Shown here: positions 50,001 through 58,115 of the stretch, one piece after another
How the letters are laid out: each line of letters opens with the position of its first letter
How positions within the stretch are numbered: position 1 is the first letter of the stretch
Assembly (NCBI GenBank): GCA_009692065.1
Contig: SHZY01000005.1
Coordinates: 18,780-82,779, forward strand
Source: Gemmataceae bacterium
GTDB lineage: Bacteria; Planctomycetota; Planctomycetia; Gemmatales; Gemmataceae
Length of the DNA stretch: 64,000 nucleotides
Direction of reading: 5' to 3'
Position numbers and translations under genes: made by a program
The notes under the pieces: model-generated
Database searches by the model: none
Told to the model about the DNA's origin: nothing
What the model saw: the letters and a program-made list of their open reading frames with translations, nothing else

Positions 50001-53000
50001 ACGCCGGCGCCGCCGTTGGGGCCGGCACCCCGGTCGGTCCGGCTCCGGTGAATGTGACCTCCGAGAACCTGGTGCTGTCCGGCACCGGCATCGCGGGGAC
50101 CGGCGCGTTTTTGAATGTCGACGGCAACAATAGCTGGGGCAGCGCGGCAAACACTCTCACGCTGACCTCCGTACCGGCCTTTGCGCCCAACACCACGCCG
50201 CTCGGCACCGTGTCCTTCGGCGTCGCCAAGCCCACTGACACACTCACCATCGGCAGCCAGGTCGTCGAGCAGACTCTGACAACGCTGCCCGCGCCGGACG
50301 GTCCGCTGTCCACCGGCCTCACCAAGGTCGGCGCCGGCCGGTTGACGCTTGCACGTGACAACACCTACAGCGGCACGACCTACGTCAATGCCGGCATTCT
50401 GCGCATCCAATCCTCGGGCTCTCTCGGCATCAACGCCGCCAGCGATGTCCAGCGCATCACCGTCTTCGGCAACCTCGCGAGCGACAAGTTCACACTGACG
50501 TTTAACGGCCAATCAACCGGCCAGTTGCTCTACAACGTGCCCCCCACCGGCGGCGTGACTACGACCGACAGCCTGCTGAACGCCCTGGAAAATCTGACGA
50601 CGATCGGCGCGGGCAACGTCACTGTAAGTCAAGCGACGATCACCCTCGCGACTCCGAGCGGCGCCCAGACCGGCTATATCTATACGGTCACGTTCGCCGC
50701 CACTTTCTTGAATTCGCAGGGCGGCATGGGTCAGCCTTTGTTCACGGCAACGCCCTTCGGCGCCACCAACCTCTCGGTGAACCGAGTCGCCGACGGCGGC
50801 ATCGGCGCCTGGGTCAAAGCCGGGGCGGCACTCGAGTTGGACGGCGATCCTCTCGGTACCGCCAGTAGCATCAGCATTCCTGCCGCCGAACGCCTCCTGC
50901 TCGAGGGCACCACGGGCGTCGGCGGGACCGGTGGTCTGCGCAACATCAGCGGCAACAATATCTGGGGCGGTCCGGTCACGCTCGACACCAGCGCGGGTAT
51001 CACGACCGATAGCATCGGCGCCGATGCCGGCACCATGCTCACCATCGTCGGCGTCGTCCAGGACCCGATCGCGAACCTGCTCCCGAGCCCGATCCCGCCT
51101 GCCGACCTCACCAAAGTCGGCGCCGGCACTTTGATCTTCCCCACTGCCAACTCCTACACCGGCAACACGTTCATCAACGAAGGCGCGCTGAACATTCGGG
51201 ATGACCAAGCGCTCGGCGTCAATACGTCGGCAGTACAAACGCTCGCGGTCAACGGCACCAGCAGCACGTTCACGCTGACGTTCAAGACCCAGACCACCGG
51301 CAGCCTCAACGTCGGCCTGCCCGCCTCCGGCGGCGTCGGCCCGACCGCCAGCTTGCAGAATGCCCTGAACGCTCTGTCGTCGATCAATGCCGGCGGCGGC
51401 TCGGTCGTGGTGACCCAACTTGGCAACGTCTACAGCGTGTACTTCAATGGCCCCCCGCTCGCCATGACCGCCCAACCGTTGCTGGTCGCCACGGTCGCGC
51501 CGGGCTTCGGCACGACGGTCGATATCGCCCCCGCCATGCTCGGCGCGGAAAGCGACACCGTGGTCGCGGCCGGCGCCAGCCTGCAACTCCAGCACGACGC
51601 CGCGCTCGTCGAATCCTCCGGCAAGCCGCTGTTCCTGAACGGACAGGGGCTCGGCCAGAACGGCGCGCTCGACAGCGTCGCCGGCAGCAACAGCATCGCG
51701 CCGACGACGCCGATTGCCCTGCAAAGCGCCGCCTCGATCGGCGCCGAAGCCTCGGCTTTGCTCTCCATCACCCAGGGCATCACCGACCTGAGCCAAACGC
51801 AGACCCTGACGTTCCCCGTCGGCACGGTTGGCTACACGCTCAGCTTCGACGGCTTGACCACGATCTCGCAGAACTTCAGCGGCTCGTCGGCCACCAATAT
51901 CACGACCATCCGAAACGTCCTCAATGGCCTCGCTACCATCCAGCTCCAGGGCGGCAGCGTCACCGTGGCCTTCGTCGGCAGCACGACCTACACCATCACC
52001 TTCGGCGGCCGCATGGTCGGGACCAATTGGCCCGCCATCGTCGGAACGCGCATCTCCAACGGCGCAATCTTCACCGCCACCACCGCGATGAATTCGAACG
52101 GTTTCGGCATGACCAAGTACGGCCCCGGCGCCGCCGACTTCACGGGAACGGCTCCCAATCTCTACACCGGAATGACCAATGTCGTTGCCGGCACCCTGCT
52201 CCTGAGCAAACCGGACGGCGTCAACTCCATTGCCGGCGATCTTACCGTTGGCAACATCGGCATCGCCGAAGTGCAAACGGTGACCATCACCGGAACCTCG
52301 GGCACTTTCGCGTTGACCTTCAACGGCCAGACAACCGGCGACCTCGCCTTCAACGTGCCGGCCTCGGGCGGCGTTACCGCGACCGCCAGCATGCAAAATG
52401 CGCTCACTGCCGTCGCCTCCATCGGCGGCGTCGGCGGCACGGCCACCGTAACCAAGTTGGGCAATGTCTACACCGTCACCTTCGGCGGCACGCTCCTCGG
52501 CGCCGACTTGCCGACGCTCGGCGTGAGCGGGTCCGCGGCAGGGTCCGCCGCCACCGTCACGAACGGCGGCCGCTTCAGCCCTGCCGGCAGCGCCATCGCG
52601 TGGTTGCAGAACCCCAACCAGATCGTCAACACCTCCAACGTGCTGGTCAACGGCGACGGCCTGCTCGACCTCAATGGCAACACCGAAACCTTCGGCCCCA
52701 CGCTCCGCATCGTGGACGGCCAGGTCAAGACCGGCGACGCATCGCTCGTTCTGCTCAACGGCAACAGCCTCAACATGACCGGCGGCACCATCACCAACAC
52801 GCACACTGCCGCGCCGGGCGGAATCGATTTGCGCGGCGGCATCACGGCCATCTCCACTGCCACCGAGCCGGCAACTATTCGCGGCGCCGGCAATGTCAAT
52901 TTGGCTAACAGCACGCGGACCTTCACGGTCAACGACGGCCCCAATGGCAGCGACCTCATTATCCTGTCCGACGTTGCCGACCTGAGCGGCAACATCAACA

Positions 53001-56000
53001 CCGGTATCACCAAGGCCGGCGCTGGCCGACTCGAACTGGGCGCCGCCAACGACTACCTCGGCACGGCCATCCTCAACGCCGGCGATGTCCAGGTCGATAG
53101 CGTCGAGAACGTCACCTTGAGCGGGTTTGTCGCAGGCAACAAGTTCAGGCTGATCCTCAACGGCAACCAGACTAATTTGATCGACTACACGGGCGTCGCC
53201 GCCACCGACGCGGCCGCCATCCAGGCCGCCTTGAACACCGTGCTGGCTTCGCTCGGCGCATTCGGCGCCGCCACGGTCGAGCCGATCGCGACCGACAGTT
53301 TCCGAGTCCTCTTCGGCAGCACACTCACGGGCATCGATGTGGAGCCGATGACTGGCTCAGGCCCCGGAACCTTTAACATCGCCCGCGTGCGTACGATCCG
53401 CAGCGTCTTGCTGAGCGGCGGCAGCGTCAGCGGCACGGGCACGGTTCAGACCATCTCGATGGCCAGCACCGGCACCGTCAATCCAGGCGACAACGGGCGA
53501 CCCGTCGGCGTGGGCATTCTGCACACCACCGGCAACGTTACGTGGAACAGCAACACCACCTTCCATGTCGGTCTGCGCAATACCAATCCCGGATCCCCCC
53601 CGGTTGCAGGCATTGACAACGACCAGCTGGAGGTCGGCGGAAACCTCATCCTCGGCAACGGCGCGGGTTCCGGCGCCCAGAACGCTCTGCTCACCGGTTC
53701 GCCTGGCGCGGGCATTCAGATCGGCGACCAGTTCACCATTATTCGGGCAACTGGCACCATTACCGGCTTGTTCGATGGCTTCATCGGCGCCACCCGCGCT
53801 CCCATCAACGATGGCGGCGTGGTCTTCTTGAATGGCCAGAAGTACACGGTCAATTACTTCGCTCAGAGCGTCGTGCTCACGCGGCAACTGGCGATCTTCA
53901 GCTCTTTCACCATGACGGCAGACCACAACGCGTCGGTTTACGGCCAGGAAGTCACCTACACTGTGACCGCAGTGCCGGAACCTGGCGCGTCGCTCAGCAC
54001 GGCCGCTCCAGCCGTTAACTTCATTCTCGACACCCCGCTCTATACCCAGACCGTCGCCATTGACAAGACCACCGGAGTCGCGACCTTCACGCCGCAGGCG
54101 CATTTCAACCTGCTCTGGGTGCCTGGCGTTGATCATACGGTCTCCGCCGTGTTCTCCGATGCGAACAACGTCTTCGCCACGGCCAATTCGACGCCGAACG
54201 CCATCATTCAGAAGGTCAATCTGAATACGGTGAGGAGCATCGCGATGTCGTCCAATCCGGTCGTCACCCCGACTACGCCGGTCTATGGGCAGGCGGTCAA
54301 TATCATCGCGTCGATCTCCACTGTGGTGACGCCCGATGTCGCCGGCGCCTCGAATCCGACGGGCAACACCAAGTTCATCGTCGATTCACTGCCTGCGCTG
54401 ACTTATTTCATCCCGATCAATCCGTACGCCGGTCCGCCGGCCACGCAGACGGCAACGCTGACACTGCCCGGCAACCTGCTGCTCAGCCCCGGTCCGCATA
54501 CCGTGACCTGCCAATACGTGGGCACTCCGAATGCTTATGGGGGCGACGGCAACTACGCGGCCAGCGTGGCGCCCGTGAGCTTTACGTTGACCATTCAGGC
54601 CGACAGCACCACCGTCAAGTTCCCGACCCAACCGACTACATCGAACCTGGGGCAAACCGCCACCTTCCAGGTCCAGGTAATTCCGGGCATCCCGGGTTCG
54701 ATCGGCGCACCGACAGGCTTCATCAACTTCTACGACGGCTCGACCTCCAACGCGCCCCTTAACAACAGCCCGATTCCGCACAACGGCGGCACGGTGAGCT
54801 TCAGCACCGCCAACTTGCTGCTGGGCGGCCACACCATCATCGCGACCTTCACGTCCACCAACGCAAACTACACAGGGAGCCAAAAGAACTACGGTTTCAC
54901 CGTCAATGCCGCGACCACGGCGACGGCCATCACGAACGTGGCGCCACCCAATCCGACGTATGGGCAAGCGGTGGTCTTCACGATGCAGGTGGCCCCGAGC
55001 CCGGCCATTGCCCCGGCCTTCGGCCTGCCGACCGGCACCATCACGCTGCACGACGTCTCGGCCGCCGGCCCCGTGCTCGGCACCGGAAACATAACCTCCA
55101 GCAACGGCCAGGCCACGGTCACCACGACCGCGTTTGGCCTGACCACTGGCAACCACAACCTCTTTGCCGTTTACTCGGGCAACGGACAGTTCGGCCCGAG
55201 CACCGGCACGCTCAGCCTGACGGTTGCCCAGGCAACCACCAGCGTCGGGCTTAGCGCCAACCCGGTGGGCGGCGCCACCTGGCAGCCCTCACAGCCGATC
55301 CAACTGACGGCCAACGTCACGGCGTCTGTCGGCAATGTGCCCACCGGCTCGGGCAGCGTCGTTACCTTCAAGGACGGAGCCGCCACGCTGGGGACTGCGC
55401 TCGTTGGCGCCGGCGGGGTCGCAACGCTTGCGTCCTTCCAGTCCAACACGCTGACGGCCGGCGCGCACAATTTCACCGCGACCTACACCGACGCGGCAGG
55501 CAACTACGCCACCAGCACCGGCACGCTCAACAATTACGCGATCACCAGCGCGCCCACCACGGTCACGTCCATCAGTGTGGATATCGCGAGCGGCACTGGC
55601 GTCTTTGGCCAGCCGATCGCCCTGACCGCAGCCATTACCTCGCCGGCCGGCGTGGTCAACGTCGGCATCGTTACCTTCGTCGATACCAGCAACGGCAACC
55701 TGATACTGGGCACTGCCAACGTTGCCGCCGGCACGGCCACGCTCAGCAACATCACCACCTTGACGGCGATTTCGCACAACATCAAGGCGACCTACACGAA
55801 CGCCGCCAACAATTATTTCCTCACCAGCTTCAACACTCTGAACGGATACCTCGTCAATCCGGCGGCGACCTCGATTACGAGCTTCACCAACACGCCGTCG
55901 ACGTCGGCCCTCAGTCAGTCAGTAGCGTTCTCTGTGACCGTGGTGTCCCAGAATTCGAGCACGGCCATTGTGAAGGAAGGGACGGTCCGCTTCACCGACA

Positions 56001-58006
56001 TCACCGGCGCGCCGGTCGTCCTTGGCACGGTGCCCGTCACCAACGGCGTGGCCAATCTGCCGTACGCCTCACTGGCCCTGGGCACGCACACGATCCAGGC
56101 CCAGTACCTCGATACCATCGCCAACCCGAATTTCCTGGCGAGCGCCACGAGCACGGTGACGCAGATTGTGCGCAAGGCGAGCACCCTCAACGTCAGCACG
56201 ATCGCCGGGGCCGTGTACGGCCAGCCGCTGACTTACACGATCACCGTAACGGGCACTCCGGGCGTCCCGACGGGAACCGTTACGCTGACCGAAGGGGCTA
56301 CAACCCTGGGTAGTGACGCCCTCACGACCGTCGCCGGTGTCGCCACGGCCGTGATCACGCTGCCGGCCGGATTGAACCCGGGCAGCCACACGCTGGTGTT
56401 CAGCTACGGCGGCGACGCAGTTCCAGCATTCGGCTTCGCACCGAGCACCAAGACCATCACGCAGTCGGTCGCCGCCGCCGGCACGACGACGACCCTCGAT
56501 CCTCTCTCGGCCGTTCCATTTGGCACTCAGGTGACGTTCACCGCCACGGTCAACACCAAGGCTCCGAGCGAGGCAAGCGCCCCGTTGTCGGGCAGCGTCA
56601 CCTTCAAGGACGGGGCCAGGACGCTTGCGACGGTGAATCTCGCCGGCAACAACGTCGTCACCTTCACGACCACGACGCCGCTCACGCTCGGCAGCCATAC
56701 CATCACCGCCATCTACATCGGCGCCAGTCCGCTGTACACAGCCAGCACCTCGCCGGAACGCACGCAGACAATCACGGCCGGCGGCACCGCAACGACCCTC
56801 GGCCAGTTGACCGAATCCAACTACGGCCAAACGGTCACGTTCAACGCCACGGTGACATCTGCCAGCGGCGCGACGCCCGTGGGCACAGTGAAGTTCAAGG
56901 ATGGCAGCGTCGTATTGTCGACCAAGACGCTGGTCAACGGCGCCGCCTCATTCACCACGGAGGCCACGCAGTTGGCCAAGGGCGATTACACCATCACGGC
57001 GGTTTACACGCCAAGCAACGGCAACTTCGTGACGAGCAGTTCAGCGCCGCAGATTCAAGCGGTTGCCGCCGCCACCACCTCGACGACGCTGACGTCGTCC
57101 TCGGTATCCAACAACTCCATCTACGGCCAGCAGGTTACCTTCTCCGCGACGGTGAAGGTAACCAGCGCAGTGTCTCCGGGAGTCACGCTGACGCCGACGG
57201 GAACGGTAACGTTCAGGGACGGAGGAACTACTTTGGCGACGGTAGCCATGGTAGCCGGCAAGGCAACCTACAAGACCTCGATCTTGGTCGCCGGCTTCGG
57301 ACATCCGATAACGGCCACATACAACCCGACGACCCCGCCGGGGAATTTCGTCACCAGCAACGACGCCCTGACGCAGACAGTCGATCGGGCCAATACCACG
57401 ACCAAGCTGACCTCGGTCCCGGCGTTCTGGGCCGTCGGTCAGTCCACGAACTTGAGCGCTACCGTCACCTCCGCGACCGGCGCGGTGCCGGTCGGCACGG
57501 TGACCTTCACGATCACGGGTCCGGGCGTTTACTCCTTCACGTCGGCCGCCCTGAACCTGGTCGCAGGCAAGGCGACGTTCGCCGGCTACGTCTTCCCCGG
57601 TACGATCGGCAACTACACCGTCACCGCGACCTACGCCCCGGCGACGGTGCCCAACCAGAACTTCAACTCCAACAGCGCCTCGAGCGGATCGCTGACCCAG
57701 ACCGTCCGCAAGAGTACTACGGCCGCACTCACCTCGGTGGCCACCAGCCAAGACGTCGCCTTGAACGCCAAGATTTCGGGCGTCGGCGGCGTGCCGACGG
57801 GCACCGTGAGCTTCTATAAAATCGTCAACGGCGTTCAGGTTTTCCTGGGAACCGGCACCGTGAACGCCAGCGGAGTGGCCTCCTTCTTCGCCAACCTCGC
57901 CAGCGGCAGCCACACCATTCACGCCATCTACTCGGGCGATTCGATCTTCAACCCCGCCAGCGTGACCGGCACTGTACAAGGCAAAGTCACCGGGCGCCTG
58001 GTGTAA
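41087..58006 (+). CDS. Giant (5,639 aa) beta-strand-repeat/PATR-like protein with BNR-type, Fn3-like and Ig-like (Big_3_5-like) regions
   Basis: Single ORF; N-terminus LHLEELESRLAPANFIWTGG; many GSGxLxLxxxNTYxGxTxVxxGxLxxxxxxALG repeats; C-terminal tandem Ig-like repeats (PTGTVTFxDGxxxLGTxxVxxGxAxxxxxxLxxGxHTIxAxYxG). Confidence 0.92.
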   Translation: MASFNLARWLRLLRRSRVKTIERSPRIRLHLEELESRLAPANFIWTGGSGLNSNWGTATNWLDGVAPSAVVSASDPADLIFGSQGASSLSPVDNISNLTVNSITISSNNYDLKLFAGTQAIKLGTAGSGSGTISVAAGITSATIEFPMALSAPSGSQQFFSIGSGSTLTLTATAALSGNSGSELTKQGTGVLELNADSSNFLGPINLEANGGTISIGHSNALGQGNVTVGSNSQIELDAGATNLTVGNSLTLFGPGRVGHGSLYNLDGNNKWIGPVVMGTNTNFDAAQGTSLELAEKLTDSSAPFNVTKIGPGTVIFSHANTYRGTTTVNDGILTIRDGQALGSIPTAGTTVNVNNILGTIGTLRLEDPTDIGFTVFGVPLTLNGTGFDGNGALNNFQANNTWTGPITLGSPSPAGVAPRIRVDSFNAIETRLFLTGVIGDVTPPTAPFNLTKTGTGDLVLAPTNSSDVGTANLYHGTTTIQEGTITLRDSQGLGPATKTALTTVQNGASLNLESNVGHVDSITNTVNRLNVSAHINIDGDGYNGAGALNSVSGINRYTVAFVQSPVQAAVTGTPGGNLVSGTTYYYVITAIDSYGESLASNEKTFTANGTDKTAVLSWSQVAGATGYKIYRSTISGSYSPGNHFVKKVVGGATLTANDTNLPAPTVGSPPKVLPIITIRQAGTGAAIGVVAEPFQTPTNDYFTNDYSLTITGGITDVGANQDQLTLSKVGSGHLILPNANTSFFGPTRIKQGWITIQDPNALGGPIVGVQEVQPHVTVVNPAALMFKPFIPGTSFTFSHNLDLTGFGIDHPFSLINKQGVLENLAGINTVVGNLNLGGKAGIGVEKVEPTIASNLTLTGETTGRATTINVGSNANGNKNEDDNVIDTSSLGGTLTINADVLGLPDDVRVYLGDFVASPGTAILVYDSTTNGDYTNPTSKNAAVVTMVYNTTTATATAVESTGTGWNLGPTVTNYAALPSTFLTIVLNQGGARNNRTQWSYTATFVPDGNGILGITKLGSQRLEMLGAGIYQGSVNVKAGVLRVRNNTALGAVDNATTVEPGAALELAPQVSALNGGLDSGLSIWNNHLTLNGTGNSAFGDAALVVLSKDVLWHGPLTLNSNTTVNFQSALANKPVNTLKATYLNPITGNPTLTGTTPTVDVTTSTPGGGGLNAAQTFTFGGTVTGGTFKLTYDDGIVAPVTVTVTFSTNPNTLIQNIANALSFIPALAGNFGVALVSPIIDVHPNSRLIVTGAIDDANNPTTNGTDLFVSGGGELVLGGANSTYRGTTFVQQGILTLQSGQALGGTGLTGVQELALSGAIAGSTQFTLSYAGAPTPVITYQGNASDAATIQTRLRALPTIGNNVSVIQANPGVFLITFTGGLATTTTLVRAQVTGGFGIAAVGMDGGTVVANNSQLQLEGGITVGGEPLVIQGTGNNLETAVQTFTVGSDTVQPTGTFALNFNGAATGTANLPFYTTAGTLQQALQNLTTINGVGGQVNVHLLSYYAGANETQQINFTDYVNGETYQLYFDPANGPATLGYNLTFPIFYQGNPFLEVANIVAALQGLPTIGAAGIAGSIGFGAVGTLLGGDEFAGFSFLGGLADQPLPLVQASVVNSAIGSVGVSRIKAGEIGSKTYSVEFQGSFAALPQPELTITAVAGSTNVTTPTTTIVGGSQNATPTQWFSLGPTPITSATVFNGGGVTQPSSGRVTGIDVQQSFADDIYISTAGGGYWKTIDGGVHWTPMFDNVGGAVTFGGAVTIAQNTPNLIYYGGGEGNSSSDSYYGSGVYLNGVLLTNLDGSNPLDGRAINRIVVDPTNTLKIWVAVDDESVTNGLADNAGIWRYDASLDPAWVNTTAAAGLPSSNTNYSDLVYDKVNDILYAGLGNAFGAASNDIIVSTNGGASWTKANIDTIVGATIGNIKLTVAGPNIAYASIADAVAQNVLAVVQTTDGGTTWTAVADYYGANGNLAGDYLEPQGWYDNAIVARTIGGNDHVFVGGVDQGFGTFFVQWSADAGATWIDISQDTATGMGPHTDVHGMVLDANNNLLVATDGGVWRATLDYTAGTLTKWDNLNGDLSTVQMNGVSVQPGATGVILGGAQDNGTFRFTGASLGWKQVDQGDGGGVRFVPTQNNVAYHVLNGRIQQSLDGGLTWNFRVFGSASLYFPFSVDPLDPNRLVLGGDSLQESLDQAASFNTLPDPVTSVFGNSINSLALAQYQGKFQPDPAFPTLTDVGANTYVPDTIYIANNKKLYVTKVHATANTWSPNRAPSALMAANTTIENLEVDPTDSNIVYVVVNGRIGTDDQQRVFVSPDGGQNWTDISAGLPDLPAWKLVIDPRTNDLYLGTDIGVYGTAISFATGTPVITGWQKYGVGLPNVQVKDLEIDTVANTVTIGTYGRGAWQFYLNDNTLPTAPANPGALRSISGNNSWTGPITLVGPTTFSANGSQALQNGLSASSLNILGSISDGAATNAYTLTKIGGGDILLSGTNTYAGVTDIREGNLDVRNANALGGATITGVQALTLVTPTAPTQHTPTLVDNAGLNPQNKTYYYQVTALSATGESIATNEMSITTTLLNQAIRVSWTPVTGAIGYNVYRFTAPAPYVSPALLISIPFGATSSYLDDGSIIALSNGVPPVMQFDLMFGTGAGSQTGALTYTGTAADAGAIQASLNGLTTIGGAAASVSVIRTGPGLFLITFAGSLASTTTPILPVVTSQPGSASVTPGGGTIVQYGAALELESNLNLEPVTLNGDGVKPNYGGHFTGAMRSLSNTNTYTGTVTLNTNATIGVESGSVLTFARNAANPNPNGITDNGVGYSLNKEQEGTFILQTPDSYGSATAGTTVDQGILNIQHSAALGVPGTTTTVRDGSQLQIQRSTVSRPTQNAPSLQAGGALAVGTTYYYVITAITPSGESVPSNEQSRTPTAGNRTVGLSWNAVVGATGYRVFRSTTPDVYTDALLTTINTGATTTFTDAGAAVGAGTPVGPAPVNVTSENLVLSGTGIAGTGAFLNVDGNNSWGSAANTLTLTSVPAFAPNTTPLGTVSFGVAKPTDTLTIGSQVVEQTLTTLPAPDGPLSTGLTKVGAGRLTLARDNTYSGTTYVNAGILRIQSSGSLGINAASDVQRITVFGNLASDKFTLTFNGQSTGQLLYNVPPTGGVTTTDSLLNALENLTTIGAGNVTVSQATITLATPSGAQTGYIYTVTFAATFLNSQGGMGQPLFTATPFGATNLSVNRVADGGIGAWVKAGAALELDGDPLGTASSISIPAAERLLLEGTTGVGGTGGLRNISGNNIWGGPVTLDTSAGITTDSIGADAGTMLTIVGVVQDPIANLLPSPIPPADLTKVGAGTLIFPTANSYTGNTFINEGALNIRDDQALGVNTSAVQTLAVNGTSSTFTLTFKTQTTGSLNVGLPASGGVGPTASLQNALNALSSINAGGGSVVVTQLGNVYSVYFNGPPLAMTAQPLLVATVAPGFGTTVDIAPAMLGAESDTVVAAGASLQLQHDAALVESSGKPLFLNGQGLGQNGALDSVAGSNSIAPTTPIALQSAASIGAEASALLSITQGITDLSQTQTLTFPVGTVGYTLSFDGLTTISQNFSGSSATNITTIRNVLNGLATIQLQGGSVTVAFVGSTTYTITFGGRMVGTNWPAIVGTRISNGAIFTATTAMNSNGFGMTKYGPGAADFTGTAPNLYTGMTNVVAGTLLLSKPDGVNSIAGDLTVGNIGIAEVQTVTITGTSGTFALTFNGQTTGDLAFNVPASGGVTATASMQNALTAVASIGGVGGTATVTKLGNVYTVTFGGTLLGADLPTLGVSGSAAGSAATVTNGGRFSPAGSAIAWLQNPNQIVNTSNVLVNGDGLLDLNGNTETFGPTLRIVDGQVKTGDASLVLLNGNSLNMTGGTITNTHTAAPGGIDLRGGITAISTATEPATIRGAGNVNLANSTRTFTVNDGPNGSDLIILSDVADLSGNINTGITKAGAGRLELGAANDYLGTAILNAGDVQVDSVENVTLSGFVAGNKFRLILNGNQTNLIDYTGVAATDAAAIQAALNTVLASLGAFGAATVEPIATDSFRVLFGSTLTGIDVEPMTGSGPGTFNIARVRTIRSVLLSGGSVSGTGTVQTISMASTGTVNPGDNGRPVGVGILHTTGNVTWNSNTTFHVGLRNTNPGSPPVAGIDNDQLEVGGNLILGNGAGSGAQNALLTGSPGAGIQIGDQFTIIRATGTITGLFDGFIGATRAPINDGGVVFLNGQKYTVNYFAQSVVLTRQLAIFSSFTMTADHNASVYGQEVTYTVTAVPEPGASLSTAAPAVNFILDTPLYTQTVAIDKTTGVATFTPQAHFNLLWVPGVDHTVSAVFSDANNVFATANSTPNAIIQKVNLNTVRSIAMSSNPVVTPTTPVYGQAVNIIASISTVVTPDVAGASNPTGNTKFIVDSLPALTYFIPINPYAGPPATQTATLTLPGNLLLSPGPHTVTCQYVGTPNAYGGDGNYAASVAPVSFTLTIQADSTTVKFPTQPTTSNLGQTATFQVQVIPGIPGSIGAPTGFINFYDGSTSNAPLNNSPIPHNGGTVSFSTANLLLGGHTIIATFTSTNANYTGSQKNYGFTVNAATTATAITNVAPPNPTYGQAVVFTMQVAPSPAIAPAFGLPTGTITLHDVSAAGPVLGTGNITSSNGQATVTTTAFGLTTGNHNLFAVYSGNGQFGPSTGTLSLTVAQATTSVGLSANPVGGATWQPSQPIQLTANVTASVGNVPTGSGSVVTFKDGAATLGTALVGAGGVATLASFQSNTLTAGAHNFTATYTDAAGNYATSTGTLNNYAITSAPTTVTSISVDIASGTGVFGQPIALTAAITSPAGVVNVGIVTFVDTSNGNLILGTANVAAGTATLSNITTLTAISHNIKATYTNAANNYFLTSFNTLNGYLVNPAATSITSFTNTPSTSALSQSVAFSVTVVSQNSSTAIVKEGTVRFTDITGAPVVLGTVPVTNGVANLPYASLALGTHTIQAQYLDTIANPNFLASATSTVTQIVRKASTLNVSTIAGAVYGQPLTYTITVTGTPGVPTGTVTLTEGATTLGSDALTTVAGVATAVITLPAGLNPGSHTLVFSYGGDAVPAFGFAPSTKTITQSVAAAGTTTTLDPLSAVPFGTQVTFTATVNTKAPSEASAPLSGSVTFKDGARTLATVNLAGNNVVTFTTTTPLTLGSHTITAIYIGASPLYTASTSPERTQTITAGGTATTLGQLTESNYGQTVTFNATVTSASGATPVGTVKFKDGSVVLSTKTLVNGAASFTTEATQLAKGDYTITAVYTPSNGNFVTSSSAPQIQAVAAATTSTTLTSSSVSNNSIYGQQVTFSATVKVTSAVSPGVTLTPTGTVTFRDGGTTLATVAMVAGKATYKTSILVAGFGHPITATYNPTTPPGNFVTSNDALTQTVDRANTTTKLTSVPAFWAVGQSTNLSATVTSATGAVPVGTVTFTITGPGVYSFTSAALNLVAGKATFAGYVFPGTIGNYTVTATYAPATVPNQNFNSNSASSGSLTQTVRKSTTAALTSVATSQDVALNAKISGVGGVPTGTVSFYKIVNGVQVFLGTGTVNASGVASFFANLASGSHTIHAIYSGDSIFNPASVTGTVQGKVTGRLV
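46120..48300 (+). other. BNR/sialidase-like (Vps10-type) beta-propeller region inside the giant protein
   Basis: DDIYISTAGGGYWKTIDGGVHWTPMF, IIVSTNGGASWTKAN, VVQTTDGGTTWTAVADYYG, VFVSPDGGQNWTDIS (Asp-box motifs). Confidence 0.8.
53890..58003 (+). other. Tandem bacterial Ig-like repeat region
   Basis: Repeated about 90-100-aa units ending HTIxAxY and starting ...YGQxVTFTATV. Confidence 0.85.
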
Positions 58007-58115
58007 TGCAAGAAGGTCCGTGTTCAGTAGTCAGTTGCAGCAAAAGTTATTTACCCATGACTACGGACTACGGAGTACGGATTCTTAGCTCCTGATTCTT
58101 CATAAGGCTGGTCCC

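Noticed and set aside
42944-52804. Very long minus-strand ORFs (624, 743, 620, 763 aa) within the giant gene
   Set aside because: Repeat and GC bias keeps the antisense frame open; translations are Gly/Ala/Arg/Asp-rich with no domain signature.
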